Below, in pieces: positions 1 to 7,920 of a stretch of 58,273 nt of DNA; positions within the stretch are counted from its first letter, which is position 1; each line of letters opens with the position of its first letter. The translations under genes were made by a program, and so were the position numbers. The DNA is from a virus. A model generated the notes under the pieces. It was not told the origin of the DNA and did not search any database. It saw nothing but the letters and a program-made list of their open reading frames with translations. The stretch covers positions 1 to 58,273 of IMG/VR virus record IMGVR_UViG_3300029309_000040; one strand, written 5' to 3'.

Positions 1-104
1 CGATCCTCAACCGCCATGCAAGACGCATCGCAGTGGCCTGTCGGTACGTATCACTTGATTGTGGTGTCTGACAATCGCATGTTCAAGCAAACCATCGTGA
101 AGCT
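1..104. repeat. Left copy of terminal direct repeat (circular contig overlap)
   Basis: Bases 1-104 match 58170-58273 with one difference (G at 99, T at 58268). The difference lies in a valine codon (GTG/GTT), so it is silent. The reading frame of the 894-aa gene passes through the join without a break, which is expected if the molecule is circular or circularly permuted and the assembler left an overlap. I infer an assembly overlap, not a physical terminal repeat. Confidence 0.93.
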
Positions 105-108
105 ATGA
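1..108 (+). CDS. C-terminal end of the T9SS type-A sorting-domain protein (continues from 55593)
   Basis: Last 35 codons plus stop of the gene that starts at 55593. They encode the end of a type-A T9SS sorting domain: a hydrophobic strand, WPVGTYHLIVV, then the terminal FKQTIVKL. The TGA stop (106-108) overlaps the ATG of the next gene (105-107) as ATGA, the usual sign of translational coupling. Confidence 0.9.
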   Translation, partial: RSSTAMQDASQWPVGTYHLIVVSDNRMFKQTIVKL

Positions 109-1139
109 GACTCCTACTGGCTCTACTCCTGTGCATCCCGCTAGCGAGTGGGGCTCAGACACTAAAGAAGGCGTTTCGCTTCTCCACTTTTTACGCTGCT
201 GTCAACGGGAACAACTCCCTGTCTGACTACAATACGTACTCTGTACTTAGTGGTCCACTGCAAACAGATATTGTAGAGACCCCTTTCGACTATTCCCTTA
301 CCCTGGGGATACGAAAGATTGCTAGGTTCAAGTATGAGAACCGAGCCAATGTATTTTACAACGGTGAGGAGCACTCTTACTCTGATGCAGCTACAATCGG
401 TACGGTCAAAGGTTTTGAGTTCCTATTCGAAAGCGACTATCGCAGGCAGCAAGGGGTGCTGTACCTAGACCAGAACCACTTCCTCAGATACGTCGGGGGG
501 AGGTTCGTCGGGAAGGTAGAGTACGTCCAGGATGGTTTTGCTGACGTGAGCTACCTCGAGGCTTCGCAGAGGCTGCGCATCAACTCTAAGGGGAAGCTGT
601 CTTTCAATATAGGGGGGGCACAACGCATATCGGAACCATACGGTTATGATCCGCTCAAGCAGTGGGAGCTGCCTGACGAAAGTTTGCACTACACGCAGCT
701 TGCCTTGAGCGAGGGTTATAGCTATGACTTCGTTACAGGGGAGTACATGAACCCTGACGGGGATGTAGTAGCCAGCAGCTTCGATGTATGGCGAGAAGTT
801 GTCATCCCAAAAGTCCTTGACGATTATGTACAGCGCAAGCGAGGGGAGCTAAACACAGAGTGGAACTACTCTTTAGTAGTAGGGTTTGACTACTACCACT
901 ATACCAAAGACTTCTGGCTGCACTCTTGGGGGAATGTCTTGCCTCGACATTTAGATACGGGGTCAGAGTTTTCTTACTTCCAGCTCAACGGGGGGCAATG
1001 GGTGGATTATAGTGGGGGACTAATCTTCGGATGGAAGTTGAATAGGTCCTTCGGCTGGTTCCTAGAAGGACGATACAATAAGTACTGGAACAGGGAGTGG
1101 CACGACTTCTCGGTTGGGGTCAACTATGTAATATTCTGA
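105..1139 (+). CDS. Predicted outer-membrane beta-barrel protein with signal peptide
   Basis: 344 aa. The first 17 residues form a clear signal peptide (Arg, Leu-rich core, LASGA before Gln-Thr), so the product is predicted to leave the cytoplasm. The rest alternates hydrophobic and polar residues, is rich in Tyr, Trp and Phe, and ends in phenylalanine (VGVNYVIF), which is typical of outer-membrane beta-barrels. It overlaps the stop of the T9SS type-A protein gene (ATGA), so the two are probably made together. Proteins like this recur in marine phage genomes, but I know of no proven role. Possibilities are altering the host surface (superinfection exclusion) or assisting the secreted neighbour. 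I cannot identify it as PorP/SprF, the partner usual for T9SS adhesins, so that link is only a thought. Confidence 0.7.
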   Translation: MRLLLALLLCIPLASGAQTLKKAFRFSTFYAAVNGNNSLSDYNTYSVLSGPLQTDIVETPFDYSLTLGIRKIARFKYENRANVFYNGEEHSYSDAATIGTVKGFEFLFESDYRRQQGVLYLDQNHFLRYVGGRFVGKVEYVQDGFADVSYLEASQRLRINSKGKLSFNIGGAQRISEPYGYDPLKQWELPDESLHYTQLALSEGYSYDFVTGEYMNPDGDVVASSFDVWREVVIPKVLDDYVQRKRGELNTEWNYSLVVGFDYYHYTKDFWLHSWGNVLPRHLDTGSEFSYFQLNGGQWVDYSGGLIFGWKLNRSFGWFLEGRYNKYWNREWHDFSVGVNYVIF

Positions 1140-1140
1140 T

Positions 1141-1425
1141 ATGGCAAAGGAGATTAACGAGGATATGGGGTTCAACGTCAGCATTAAATCGCTGGCAGGG
1201 ATTGGAGTGGGGATGGCTTCTTTAATCGGGATGTGGTTTACCCTGCAGGCCGATATCGCTGAGGCTAAGATGCTCCCTGAGCCACTCCCCTCGGAGGTTT
1301 CCCGTATGGAGTTTGATATGAAAGACCAACTGATTCGTCAGACGATTATGTCTACTCAAGAGGATGTCGGGGAGATTAAAGAAGACATCAAGCGAATAGA
1401 AGAAAAGATTGATCAACTCAAGTAA
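1141..1425 (+). CDS. Small membrane protein with C-terminal coiled coil
   Basis: 94 aa. One hydrophobic segment at about residues 17-37 (IKSLAGIGVGMASLIGMWF) is followed by a charged tail (about 60-94) with heptad-like spacing of Ile/Leu, predicted to be a coiled coil. It starts one base after the beta-barrel gene and precedes the thioredoxin-fold gene, an arrangement I associate with other marine phages. The function is unknown. A lysis accessory (spanin- or holin-like) or a membrane anchor would fit the topology, but nothing in the sequence settles it. Confidence 0.65.
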   Translation: MAKEINEDMGFNVSIKSLAGIGVGMASLIGMWFTLQADIAEAKMLPEPLPSEVSRMEFDMKDQLIRQTIMSTQEDVGEIKEDIKRIEEKIDQLK

Positions 1426-1433
1426 CATGAATT

Positions 1434-1799
1434 ATGAAAGCAATACTTGCCCTCTTTACAGCATTTGCGTTCTTCTCAGCGGCGGCCTATGTAGCCGAGG
1501 TTGCGGAGGCTGAGGTCTGCAACTCTGGTGTATGCGTCGTGGAGTTTAACGCCTCTTTCAATAAGAGCAACGGGGTGGAGTGGATTGAAAAACTCAACGA
1601 TTGCACTACTTCGCGCATAGATATCGTAGAGAGCCCAGCCCTACAGCAGAAGCATAAAATCGTAGTAGTCCCTACTATTATTATCTTTAACGACGGGGAG
1701 GAAGTAGAAAGATTTCAGGCAAATATTATGATGGCTATAGAAGCCTCAAAGTCTGATGTACAAGAAAGTGTAGATGAAATATTAATGAGCTCTTTTTGA
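1434..1799 (+). CDS. Secreted or membrane-anchored thioredoxin-fold protein without a CxxC active site
   Basis: 121 aa. The N-terminal hydrophobic stretch (residues 2-20) looks like a signal peptide or anchor. The body keeps thioredoxin-fold landmarks: a beta strand leading into VVEFNASFN (about 35-43), where WCGPC would sit in a real thioredoxin, and the cis-proline strand VVPTIIIF (about 78-85). Cysteines are at 29, 34 and 57 and do not form CxxC at the active-site position. It is therefore probably not a classical disulfide oxidoreductase; a chaperone-like or structural use of the fold is possible. It is third in a tight operon. Confidence 0.72.
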   Translation: MKAILALFTAFAFFSAAAYVAEVAEAEVCNSGVCVVEFNASFNKSNGVEWIEKLNDCTTSRIDIVESPALQQKHKIVVVPTIIIFNDGEEVERFQANIMMAIEASKSDVQESVDEILMSSF

Positions 1800-1801
1800 T
1801 A

Positions 1802-2050
1802 ATGCCACAAGGAAAAGGAACATACGGAAATCAAGTGGGGCGCCCACCTAAGAAGATGAAAATCTTGAAAAAGGGTGGGAAGGTCCCTAAGCTTACAATT
1901 TTGAACAAGATAGTTATGGTTGACCCCCCCAAAGGTTTTCACTGGATGGAGGAGCAGGGCCGTTACTACTTGATGAAAGGGGATTACAAGCCACACCCAG
2001 GAGCTGTCAAGCAGGCCAAGTTTAAGCAGGCGAACCACCCGAAAGGATAA
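1802..2050 (+). CDS. Small basic glycine/lysine protein (unknown, 'GGK' tag)
   Basis: 82 aa if begun at the ATG at 1802, which is preferred over a TTG two codons earlier. It starts MPQGKGTYG and has the tag LKKGGKVPK near residue 25. It is strongly basic with no recognised domain. It belongs to a run of four small basic proteins (1.8-2.9 kb), all carrying a Gly-Gly-Lys or Gly-Gly-Met tag, in a late structural operon. A minor virion or DNA-associated protein is plausible. Confidence 0.7.
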   Translation: MPQGKGTYGNQVGRPPKKMKILKKGGKVPKLTILNKIVMVDPPKGFHWMEEQGRYYLMKGDYKPHPGAVKQAKFKQANHPKG

Positions 2051-2463
2051 TGGCTAAGAAAAAGAAATTCAAGGTCAAGAAGTCAAAGATCAATTACGAC
2101 CTTCCTTACGAGGGTCCAGAGTTCACCTCTAACAGGGGTGATTTGACCAGCCTGAAGGAAAAATTCGCTGCGCGTGGAGGTAGCTTGCGTGATGGCGAGT
2201 ATATCATTGAAAGACTTGACGACGGTTCGAAGCGAATCAGGCAGAGGCTGTCTTCTCCTGCTGAGTACAAGAAGGGCGGCAAGTTCAATCCAAAGTACAC
2301 AAAGGGTAGCTCGAATGTAGCGGAGCGCAAGAAGCTGATGGCTCAGATTTCTGCTATCTACGATAAGTATCGGGGCACTAAAATCAAAAGGAAAAAGAAA
2401 GGATTCCCACCCGCAGTAGAGGCTAGACTAAAACAACTCATGAAAAGAAGAGATAAGATATGA
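2050..2463 (+). CDS. Small basic protein with 'KKGGKF' tag (unknown)
   Basis: 137 aa, lysine/arginine rich at both ends. It carries the tag YKKGGKFNPKY at about residue 75 and a C-terminal helix rich in Lys/Arg (KQLMKRRDKI). The start overlaps the previous stop (TAATG). No fold is recognised. Its neighbours and composition suggest a minor capsid or DNA-binding virion protein. Confidence 0.7.
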   Translation: MAKKKKFKVKKSKINYDLPYEGPEFTSNRGDLTSLKEKFAARGGSLRDGEYIIERLDDGSKRIRQRLSSPAEYKKGGKFNPKYTKGSSNVAERKKLMAQISAIYDKYRGTKIKRKKKGFPPAVEARLKQLMKRRDKI

Positions 2464-2666
2464 AGATGAAAAAGAAAGACACCCCTATGTATATGAAAGG
2501 GGGTATGATGCAAAAGATGCCAGGTGGTGGCATGATGAAGAAAGACAAGATGCCCATGTACATGTACGGGGGCAAGGTCTATGCCGAAAAGGGAGCTATG
2601 CTCAAGGCGATCTTGAAAGATCCTGCGCAAGCTAAGATGGCCCGCAAGGAACTTGGAATGAAATGA
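2460..2666 (+). CDS. Methionine/glycine-rich small protein with 'YGGKVY' tag
   Basis: 68 aa with about 15 methionines and clusters such as MKGGMMQKMPGGGMMKK, then the tag MYGGKVYAEKG. It overlaps both neighbours by 4 bp (ATGA). The composition is extreme and low-complexity, and no family is recognised. The shared tag links it to the other virion-associated proteins of this phage. Confidence 0.65.
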   Translation: MKMKKKDTPMYMKGGMMQKMPGGGMMKKDKMPMYMYGGKVYAEKGAMLKAILKDPAQAKMARKELGMK

Positions 2667-2875
2667 AGGTCCTAAAGAAGGGCGGAATGGCTGGCTTGGA
2701 CGCTGCGCAAAAGCAAGTGTACAAGCGAGGGTTGGCCGCATACATGTCCTCAGGGAATCGGCCCAAGGTTTCTCAGCACGCTTGGGCTATGGCAAGGGTG
2801 AAGTCTGCCTTTGGAAAAAGAGAGGCGGCTAAGATTCGTGCAGGAAAGGGCAAGAAGAAGGGCAAGAAGAAATAG
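2663..2875 (+). CDS. Small lysine-rich protein with 'KKGGM' tag
   Basis: 70 aa. It begins MKVLKKGGMAG and ends in an almost pure Lys/Gly tail (KGKKKGKKK). The middle (YKRGLAAYMSSG...HAWAMARVKSAFG) looks helical. It is the last of the four small basic proteins. A promoter and palindrome follow, so the operon may end or be reinforced here. Confidence 0.65.
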   Translation: MKVLKKGGMAGLDAAQKQVYKRGLAAYMSSGNRPKVSQHAWAMARVKSAFGKREAAKIRAGKGKKKGKKK

Positions 2876-2878
2876 TAT

Positions 2879-2886
2879 TATATTTG
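2879..2886 (+). promoter_or_regulatory. TATATTTG late promoter -7 box
   Basis: Exact match to the Bacteroidota -7 consensus TAnnTTTG, 15 nt before the ATG at 2902. No TTG -33 element lies at the usual distance. Confidence 0.6.
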
Positions 2887-2887
2887 C

Positions 2888-2901
2888 TGTAAATATTTAC
2901 A
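2888..2901. promoter_or_regulatory. 14-bp perfect palindrome, possible operator
   Basis: TGTAAATATTTACA is a perfect palindrome directly between the -7 box and the ATG at 2902. It would cover the transcription start, the right place for a repressor or activator site. Confidence 0.45.
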
Positions 2902-3306
2902 ATGGCTACCACGACTGCAACACTAACGCTTTCCAGTGCGGACCTGACAGGTGACGCGCTGTCCCTTTCATCTACCGCTACTCTGACGAAGGCTGGTACG
3001 TTGACTGGGTTGGACCAGACTTCAGGGGTAGGTCGCAAGACGACTACCGCTACGGCTCAGTACACACTGTTTGATGGGACTGACTACACTGCTGCTAAAG
3101 CGCATAAGGTGTACATCAAGAACACCAGCACAGTGGCTACAGAGTATGTAACCTTGACGGTAAACGCTGAAGAGGTTGGACGCCTATACTCTGGCGACTG
3201 GGCCTTTTTCCCTTGGTCTGCTCACGATGCAGACAACGACATCAAGCTCACCCCTAGTGTAAGCACCGCGCTTACAGTAGAGTACGCTTTGATTTTCGAA
3301 GCCTAA
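2902..3306 (+). CDS. Probable capsid decoration or minor structural protein
   Basis: 134 aa, rich in Thr, Ala and Leu, in short predicted beta strands (ATLTLSSADLTG...VYIKNTSTVATEYVTL...). It has its own promoter and is followed by a distant paralogue at 3306 (both begin MAT-x-A-x-LTL-x-S and share a VYIKN strand). A similar all-beta protein lies at 42427. Small all-beta proteins just upstream of the scaffold and capsid genes are typically decoration proteins; that role is inferred from context. Confidence 0.6.
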   Translation: MATTTATLTLSSADLTGDALSLSSTATLTKAGTLTGLDQTSGVGRKTTTATAQYTLFDGTDYTAAKAHKVYIKNTSTVATEYVTLTVNAEEVGRLYSGDWAFFPWSAHDADNDIKLTPSVSTALTVEYALIFEA

Positions 3307-3713
3307 TGGCAACCATTAAAGCTAGCCTAACGCTGAACAGTCCTGCGGTGCTTACGTCGCCGCTGGCTCTGACTGTCAACGCCAACCTCACTGTGGATTC
3401 AGGTAGCCTGATCCGCCAGAAGGTAAAAGGGACGGCGGCAGATACAAACGACTTGGCTATATATATCGCCAACCAGTGTTCTGAGCGGGCTTACGTGTAC
3501 ATCAAGAACCTCGAGACGGAGCTAGAGAACTACATCTACATCCACAACGACACCGATACAGGTTTGGTAGCCAAAATCGGTGGTGGGGAGTTTGCCTTTA
3601 TCCCTGTCTCACCAGACAAGAAGTACGAAGTGTACGGGACTCGCGTAGACCAGATGGTAGAGTACGGTGTGTTCGGTAACGATAACTCTGACGCTCCATA
3701 CGGGGGCAGCTAA
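3306..3713 (+). CDS. Probable decoration or minor structural protein, paralogue of the preceding gene
   Basis: 135 aa, all-beta in appearance, starting MATIKASLTLNSPAVLTSP. It shares the strand VYIKN and the 'GxFAFIP' turn (compare WAFFP in the preceding gene). The start overlaps the previous stop as TAATG. It is probably the product of an old tandem duplication and is taken as a virion surface component. Confidence 0.6.
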   Translation: MATIKASLTLNSPAVLTSPLALTVNANLTVDSGSLIRQKVKGTAADTNDLAIYIANQCSERAYVYIKNLETELENYIYIHNDTDTGLVAKIGGGEFAFIPVSPDKKYEVYGTRVDQMVEYGVFGNDNSDAPYGGS

Positions 3714-3723
3714 TAGGTAGAAT

Positions 3724-4260
3724 ATGCCTTTTGATATTGTAACCATAGCCCCCACAACAGTTTCTGGAAGTCTTTCTGAAGGGGATGTGATGTTCAACCT
3801 GACTAAGGTTGATCTCCCTGCTCGGGCATGTAAACTGATTAGCGTATTTATGCAGGTGTCTTCTGCTACAGCACAAGAAGACAATTGTAAAATCGGCGTT
3901 CTGTTTTTTAAAAAGAACACCCAAGCTACTCTAGGCGCTTTGGATGCTACGGCAAGTATCAGTAGTGCGGACTTTACTGCAAACGAGTACATCGGTCAGA
4001 CTTTTCTCTCGTTGACAAACAACGCGAATACTTTGGACCTCGATGTCATTGACAATGTATCCCTCTACTACCCTTCTTCAAGCAATGCCGATACCAGCAC
4101 TACAGGTCAGGACGGGGAGCACCTTTCTGTTTTCGAGCCCATGCTATTGAAAGGTGACGAGGGTAATACAGAAGTTTACGCTGCAGGGGTAGTGCATGAT
4201 GGTACTCCAAATTTTGATGGTACTGATAAAGTGGAAATTCACCTTCACTTTGAATACTGA
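3724..4260 (+). CDS. Tandem paralogous structural protein, copy 1
   Basis: 178 aa and clearly homologous to the next gene: shared IVTIxPT near the start, FNLT-x-V-x-LPA, K-x-GVLFFKKNTQ, ISxADF, NEYIGQT, EHxSVFEPM, and the C-terminus H-x-HFEY. The predicted fold is all-beta. It is likely a virion protein (decoration or fibre) given its place between decoration and scaffold genes. No database family comes to mind. Confidence 0.65.
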   Translation: MPFDIVTIAPTTVSGSLSEGDVMFNLTKVDLPARACKLISVFMQVSSATAQEDNCKIGVLFFKKNTQATLGALDATASISSADFTANEYIGQTFLSLTNNANTLDLDVIDNVSLYYPSSSNADTSTTGQDGEHLSVFEPMLLKGDEGNTEVYAAGVVHDGTPNFDGTDKVEIHLHFEY

Positions 4261-4266
4261 TTATAT

Positions 4267-4827
4267 ATGCAGTATGAAATCGTTACGATATCACCAACGG
4301 TAAGTTCAGGTCTACACGCTACAGGAGATGTTGTTTTTAACCTAACTGAGGTAAAGCTCCCTGCAACCTCGTGTAAGCTAACCAGTGTATTTTTAACTGC
4401 TACTGGACTGGGAACTAGCGAAAAAGAAAGTTTTCTGGTAACAAAAAATAAAGTTGGTGTGTTATTCTTTAAAAAGAACACCCAACCCACGCTAGGCACG
4501 CTAAACGCAACAGCGGATATTTCTGCTGCTGACTTTGCTTTGAATGAGTATATAGGTCAGACATGCATTGCATCTCCAGCTGGGGGAAGCACACTGAAAA
4601 CAGTTCTCAGCGATGTGGGTTTTTTGTTTCCTGCATCAATAAATACAGACACCATCGGCGCAAATCATGGCGAACACGGTTCTGTTTTTGAGCCCATGGT
4701 CTTAAAGGGGGCGGGAGACAACAAGGTGTACGCCGCAGGCGTTCTTCACGCCGAAGAAATGTCTTCTTACGGCTTAAACTTTGGGGCTACGGACAACGTA
4801 AAAATTCACTTTCACTTTGAATATTAA
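4267..4827 (+). CDS. Tandem paralogous structural protein, copy 2
   Basis: 186 aa, the second member of the pair, with the same block order as the gene at 3724 (VGVLFFKKNTQ, NEYIGQT, GSVFEPM, HFHFEY). It differs by small insertions in loops. The gap to copy 1 is only 6 bp. Keeping both copies suggests two related subunits, such as alternative capsid-surface proteins. Confidence 0.65.
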   Translation: MQYEIVTISPTVSSGLHATGDVVFNLTEVKLPATSCKLTSVFLTATGLGTSEKESFLVTKNKVGVLFFKKNTQPTLGTLNATADISAADFALNEYIGQTCIASPAGGSTLKTVLSDVGFLFPASINTDTIGANHGEHGSVFEPMVLKGAGDNKVYAAGVLHAEEMSSYGLNFGATDNVKIHFHFEY

Positions 4828-4836
4828 TTAAATAGA

Positions 4837-5976
4837 ATGGAGCAAGAAGTACAACAAGAAGCGCCTGCCAACGAGCAGGTGCCTGCACAAGAAGCAGCAG
4901 TTCAAGAAGCACCAGTACAGGAAACCCCTGCACAGGAGCAACCGAAGATCCAAATCTTTGACAACCCGCAAGACCTCGCGGCCAGCTTCCAACAGGAATT
5001 CGCTGCCAATACCGATAGCACTCCTGCTGCAGATGCAGAGCCTATCGAAACGCAAGTAGAAACTCCAGTTCAAGAACAGGCCATGCAGCCTGAACCAGAA
5101 CAGGTGCAGTACAGCCAACAAGACGTAGAGGGTGCTGTCTTCTCATATCTCAGCGAGAGGCTGGGGAGAGACATCACTTCGCTCGAGGAGTTGGCTGCAC
5201 CGCAAAAGCTCGACGAGGGGCTAGAAGTCATCGCCAAGTTCGTACAGGACACGGGGCGGAGACCTGAAGATTGGTTTGCATACCAGCAGTTGAATCCGTC
5301 CGAGATGGACGACTTCACAGCATTGCGTGTGCAGATGGCTTCAGATCACCCGAACCTCAGTGGCGAAGAAGTCAACCTCTTGCTCAAGAGCAAATACAAG
5401 TTGGACCCCGACGTTCATACTGAACAAGAAATCCAGCTTTCGCAGCTTCAGCTCAAAATGGATGGGCAGAAAGCAAAAGACAGCATCGAAACTTTGCGGT
5501 CGGGGTATATCGCCCCTAAGCAACAGGAAGTCGAGCAGGCCGAGATGGAACCGCTCATTGACGAGTCCTGGATAGCGGAGATGTCATACAACGTAGATGC
5601 ACTGACTGGGTTGGAGTTCGACCTCGGTGGTGACAAGACGTTTACGTTCGGTCTTGACGATGCCTACAAAGGACAGTTGAAGCAAAAGAACGCCCAGCTA
5701 GAGAACTACTTTGACCCATACGTCAGAGAAGACGGGAGCTGGGATTATGACACGTTGTCTTCACACCGCGCTGTCATTGACAACATCGATACAATCGTGC
5801 AGTCTGCCTATCGGCAGGGCATGAGCGATGGTCAACGTGGGGTGGTGACGAATGCAGCAAACGTACAGACTGCAGCACCAAACGATGCTAGCGGTCAAAA
5901 CCAAACTAACCCCCTCGCCGATCAGGTGAGACAGATCTTGCAGAAAAACAACAGCAAGGTCACATTCAACATTTAA
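4837..5976 (+). CDS. Head scaffolding protein
   Basis: 379 aa. The first 110 residues are very rich in Gln, Glu, Pro and Ala (low complexity, disordered). They are followed by a helical region with FSYLSERLGRDITSLEEL (about 102-120) and a charged helical C-terminus. An acidic, Gln-rich, helical protein of this size directly before the major capsid gene is the standard position and composition of a phage scaffold. It should act inside the procapsid and be lost during maturation. No protease domain is visible. Confidence 0.75.
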   Translation: MEQEVQQEAPANEQVPAQEAAVQEAPVQETPAQEQPKIQIFDNPQDLAASFQQEFAANTDSTPAADAEPIETQVETPVQEQAMQPEPEQVQYSQQDVEGAVFSYLSERLGRDITSLEELAAPQKLDEGLEVIAKFVQDTGRRPEDWFAYQQLNPSEMDDFTALRVQMASDHPNLSGEEVNLLLKSKYKLDPDVHTEQEIQLSQLQLKMDGQKAKDSIETLRSGYIAPKQQEVEQAEMEPLIDESWIAEMSYNVDALTGLEFDLGGDKTFTFGLDDAYKGQLKQKNAQLENYFDPYVREDGSWDYDTLSSHRAVIDNIDTIVQSAYRQGMSDGQRGVVTNAANVQTAAPNDASGQNQTNPLADQVRQILQKNNSKVTFNI

Positions 5977-5987
5977 CATAAGAAACT

Positions 5988-7397
5988 ATGGCAACTATTA
6001 ACAGTCCCGCGAGCATGGATGTCGCTCCTGCGGACTTTCGTCTGACAGCAGACAAGTATACTACTGTCGACCAGCTCATTAACACGACCAAGGACTTGGT
6101 CATTCCTGAGTTGGTTGAAACCTACGGTGATCAAGGTATCACTGGATTTCTGCGCCTTACAGGTGCTATTAAGAGCGGTGGCAGTGCCGACCAAGTAGAT
6201 TGGTGGGAAGTTGGCCGTCGTCATAAAACAGCATCTATTAACTGCGGTACTGGTACGGGTGAGACTATCACTGGTGCTGTAGCGGCTGATGGTGATCCAG
6301 GAAGCGACCCAGCTACATCGAAGTTCTTCCAGACCAATGACGTTCTGATGAACACGGTCACGGGGGCTCGTCTCTTGGTCGTGGACGACTTGAGAACAGG
6401 TGATACGGATGGTGTGACTTTGGCTCGCCTTGATGGTGTTGCTATCGCAAACGATGGCCTTACTTACACGGCTTCTACTGCTGAGACCTACATCGTTCTC
6501 GGTAACATCTACGCGCAGGGTACAAACCAGCCTGAGCACTTCCTCGACACTGATGTGTTTCGTCAGAAGAATCCATTCATGATTGTAAAGGATCGCTTCC
6601 AAGTGAACGGTTCTCAGGCTACAAACATCGGATGGGTGAACGTCGGTGGCGGAGAGTATCGCTGGTTTATGTACGGTGAGCAAGAGGCACGTAAGCGCTT
6701 CGAGGATCGCCGCGAGATGATGATGCTCTTCGGTGAGCAGAACGCAGAGACAAGCACTGGCATCCTCAAGGACCTCCCTGGTTCAGACGGATACTTTACG
6801 CAGGTTGATGCTCGCGGTATCAAGGTTACCAACGCAAACGCTAACCCACTGGATAGCTTCGCTGAGTTTGACGATATCATCATCGAGCTGGATAAGCAAG
6901 GAGCTCCTAGCGAGTACGCCATGTACTTGAACCGCAAGCAAGACCTCGCTATCGACGATATGCTTGCTGCTGGAATTGCTACTAGTGTTACGGCTGGTTT
7001 ACCCGCTCAGTTTGGTGCTTTCCAAAACAGTGCAGACATGGCCGTGCAGCTCGGATTTAAGAGCTTCACCCGTGGTGGATACACGTTCCACAAGCACGAC
7101 TGGAAGTTGCTGAACGATCCTAATTTGCTGGGTGCTAGCACGAAGTTCCAAGGTGCCATGTTGCCTCTCACGCAGGTGGCTGATGCACGTACAGGAATGA
7201 AGGCTCCTTCCTTGGCTATGTACTACAAGGAAGCTAACGGATACAGCCGCGAGATGGAGCACTGGGTAACTGGTGGTGGAGTCCTCGGACACACCAACAA
7301 TGGCGATACTGGAGCTGACGTAGCGACGTTCCACTACCGCTCTGAGGTTGCTCTCTGCGTCCGCGCTGCTAACCAGCACGTTATCCTTAAGGGCTAA
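5988..7397 (+). CDS. Major capsid protein (HK97-fold, crAss-like type)
   Basis: 469 aa, directly after the scaffold gene and followed by a strong hairpin. The N-terminus (VDQLINTTKDLVIPELVETYG), the middle (NPFMIVKDRFQVNGSQATN) and the C-terminal YRSEVALCVRAANQHV resemble capsid proteins of crAss-like and related marine Bacteroidota phages. It has balanced composition and good coding quality, as expected for the most abundant protein. The capsid role rests on gene order and these remembered family features; an HK97-fold model would confirm it. Confidence 0.85.
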   Translation: MATINSPASMDVAPADFRLTADKYTTVDQLINTTKDLVIPELVETYGDQGITGFLRLTGAIKSGGSADQVDWWEVGRRHKTASINCGTGTGETITGAVAADGDPGSDPATSKFFQTNDVLMNTVTGARLLVVDDLRTGDTDGVTLARLDGVAIANDGLTYTASTAETYIVLGNIYAQGTNQPEHFLDTDVFRQKNPFMIVKDRFQVNGSQATNIGWVNVGGGEYRWFMYGEQEARKRFEDRREMMMLFGEQNAETSTGILKDLPGSDGYFTQVDARGIKVTNANANPLDSFAEFDDIIIELDKQGAPSEYAMYLNRKQDLAIDDMLAAGIATSVTAGLPAQFGAFQNSADMAVQLGFKSFTRGGYTFHKHDWKLLNDPNLLGASTKFQGAMLPLTQVADARTGMKAPSLAMYYKEANGYSREMEHWVTGGGVLGHTNNGDTGADVATFHYRSEVALCVRAANQHVILKG

Positions 7398-7410
7398 TAA
7401 CTTGAAGTGA

Positions 7411-7438
7411 GAGAGTGGACCCTTCGGGGTCTACTCTC
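7411..7438 (+). terminator. Stem-loop after the capsid gene
   Basis: A 12-bp stem GAGAGTGGACCC / GGGTCTACTCTC (one G-U pair) closed by a TTCG tetraloop. No T-run follows, so it may act as a 3'-end stabiliser or partial terminator that sets capsid mRNA level. Confidence 0.6.
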
Positions 7439-7461
7439 AATCTTCATAATCACAACCGATT

Positions 7462-7896
7462 ATGGCTATTAATAAATCATACCCAGGACCTCAGGTTGTT
7501 TCTAAGCGATTTATCGTTGCTGATGGATTGACTGGAAGCGGAGACACTGCTATTTACGGCATTACTCAGCCCGCAAACAGTGTCCTTGAAAAGGTTTTTG
7601 TCAGAGTCCTAGAGGCTCCTACGATGACATCTGGAGATATTTCACTTGAAGTAGGCACTGAGTCAGATGATCCTAACGACATCATTGACGATGCTTCCGA
7701 CCTGAATAATGTTCTTGATGGTGCGACTACGATTGCGGTTAATACTGTTAAGGACTTGACTTCGGATCTGGAGTCGGGTGTCGCCACTACCTTAAGGACA
7801 GACGATACTCAGGTGAACTTTAGGCTGAGAACATCCACTGCCGTTACTGTGGCGGGCAAGTTTGAAGTTTCTTTTGTCTTCAGAGTTTTTGAGTAA
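7462..7896 (+). CDS. Probable head decoration protein
   Basis: 144 aa, all-beta in appearance, just downstream of the capsid gene and bracketed by two hairpins. That bracketing suggests it is made at a controlled level like the capsid. Alternating strands such as VLEKVFVRVLEAPTM and AGKFEVSFVFRVFE fit a capsid-surface protein. No family is recognised. Confidence 0.6.
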   Translation: MAINKSYPGPQVVSKRFIVADGLTGSGDTAIYGITQPANSVLEKVFVRVLEAPTMTSGDISLEVGTESDDPNDIIDDASDLNNVLDGATTIAVNTVKDLTSDLESGVATTLRTDDTQVNFRLRTSTAVTVAGKFEVSFVFRVFE

Positions 7897-7920
7897 TCTC
7901 TAATGCAACAACTGCATAGA

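Noticed and set aside
1-104. Terminal direct repeat as a physical genome end (T7-like)
   Set aside because: The repeat lies inside one gene, the frame passes through it, and length and mismatch fit an assembly overlap of a circular or permuted genome.
105-1139. PorP/SprF-type partner of a T9SS adhesin
   Set aside because: Position fits, but I cannot see the family's typical N-terminal motifs; kept as a generic beta-barrel.
5973-6683. 236-codon open frame on the minus strand opposite the capsid gene
   Set aside because: Lies wholly antisense to a strongly coding capsid gene, with no promoter or fold; a shadow frame.
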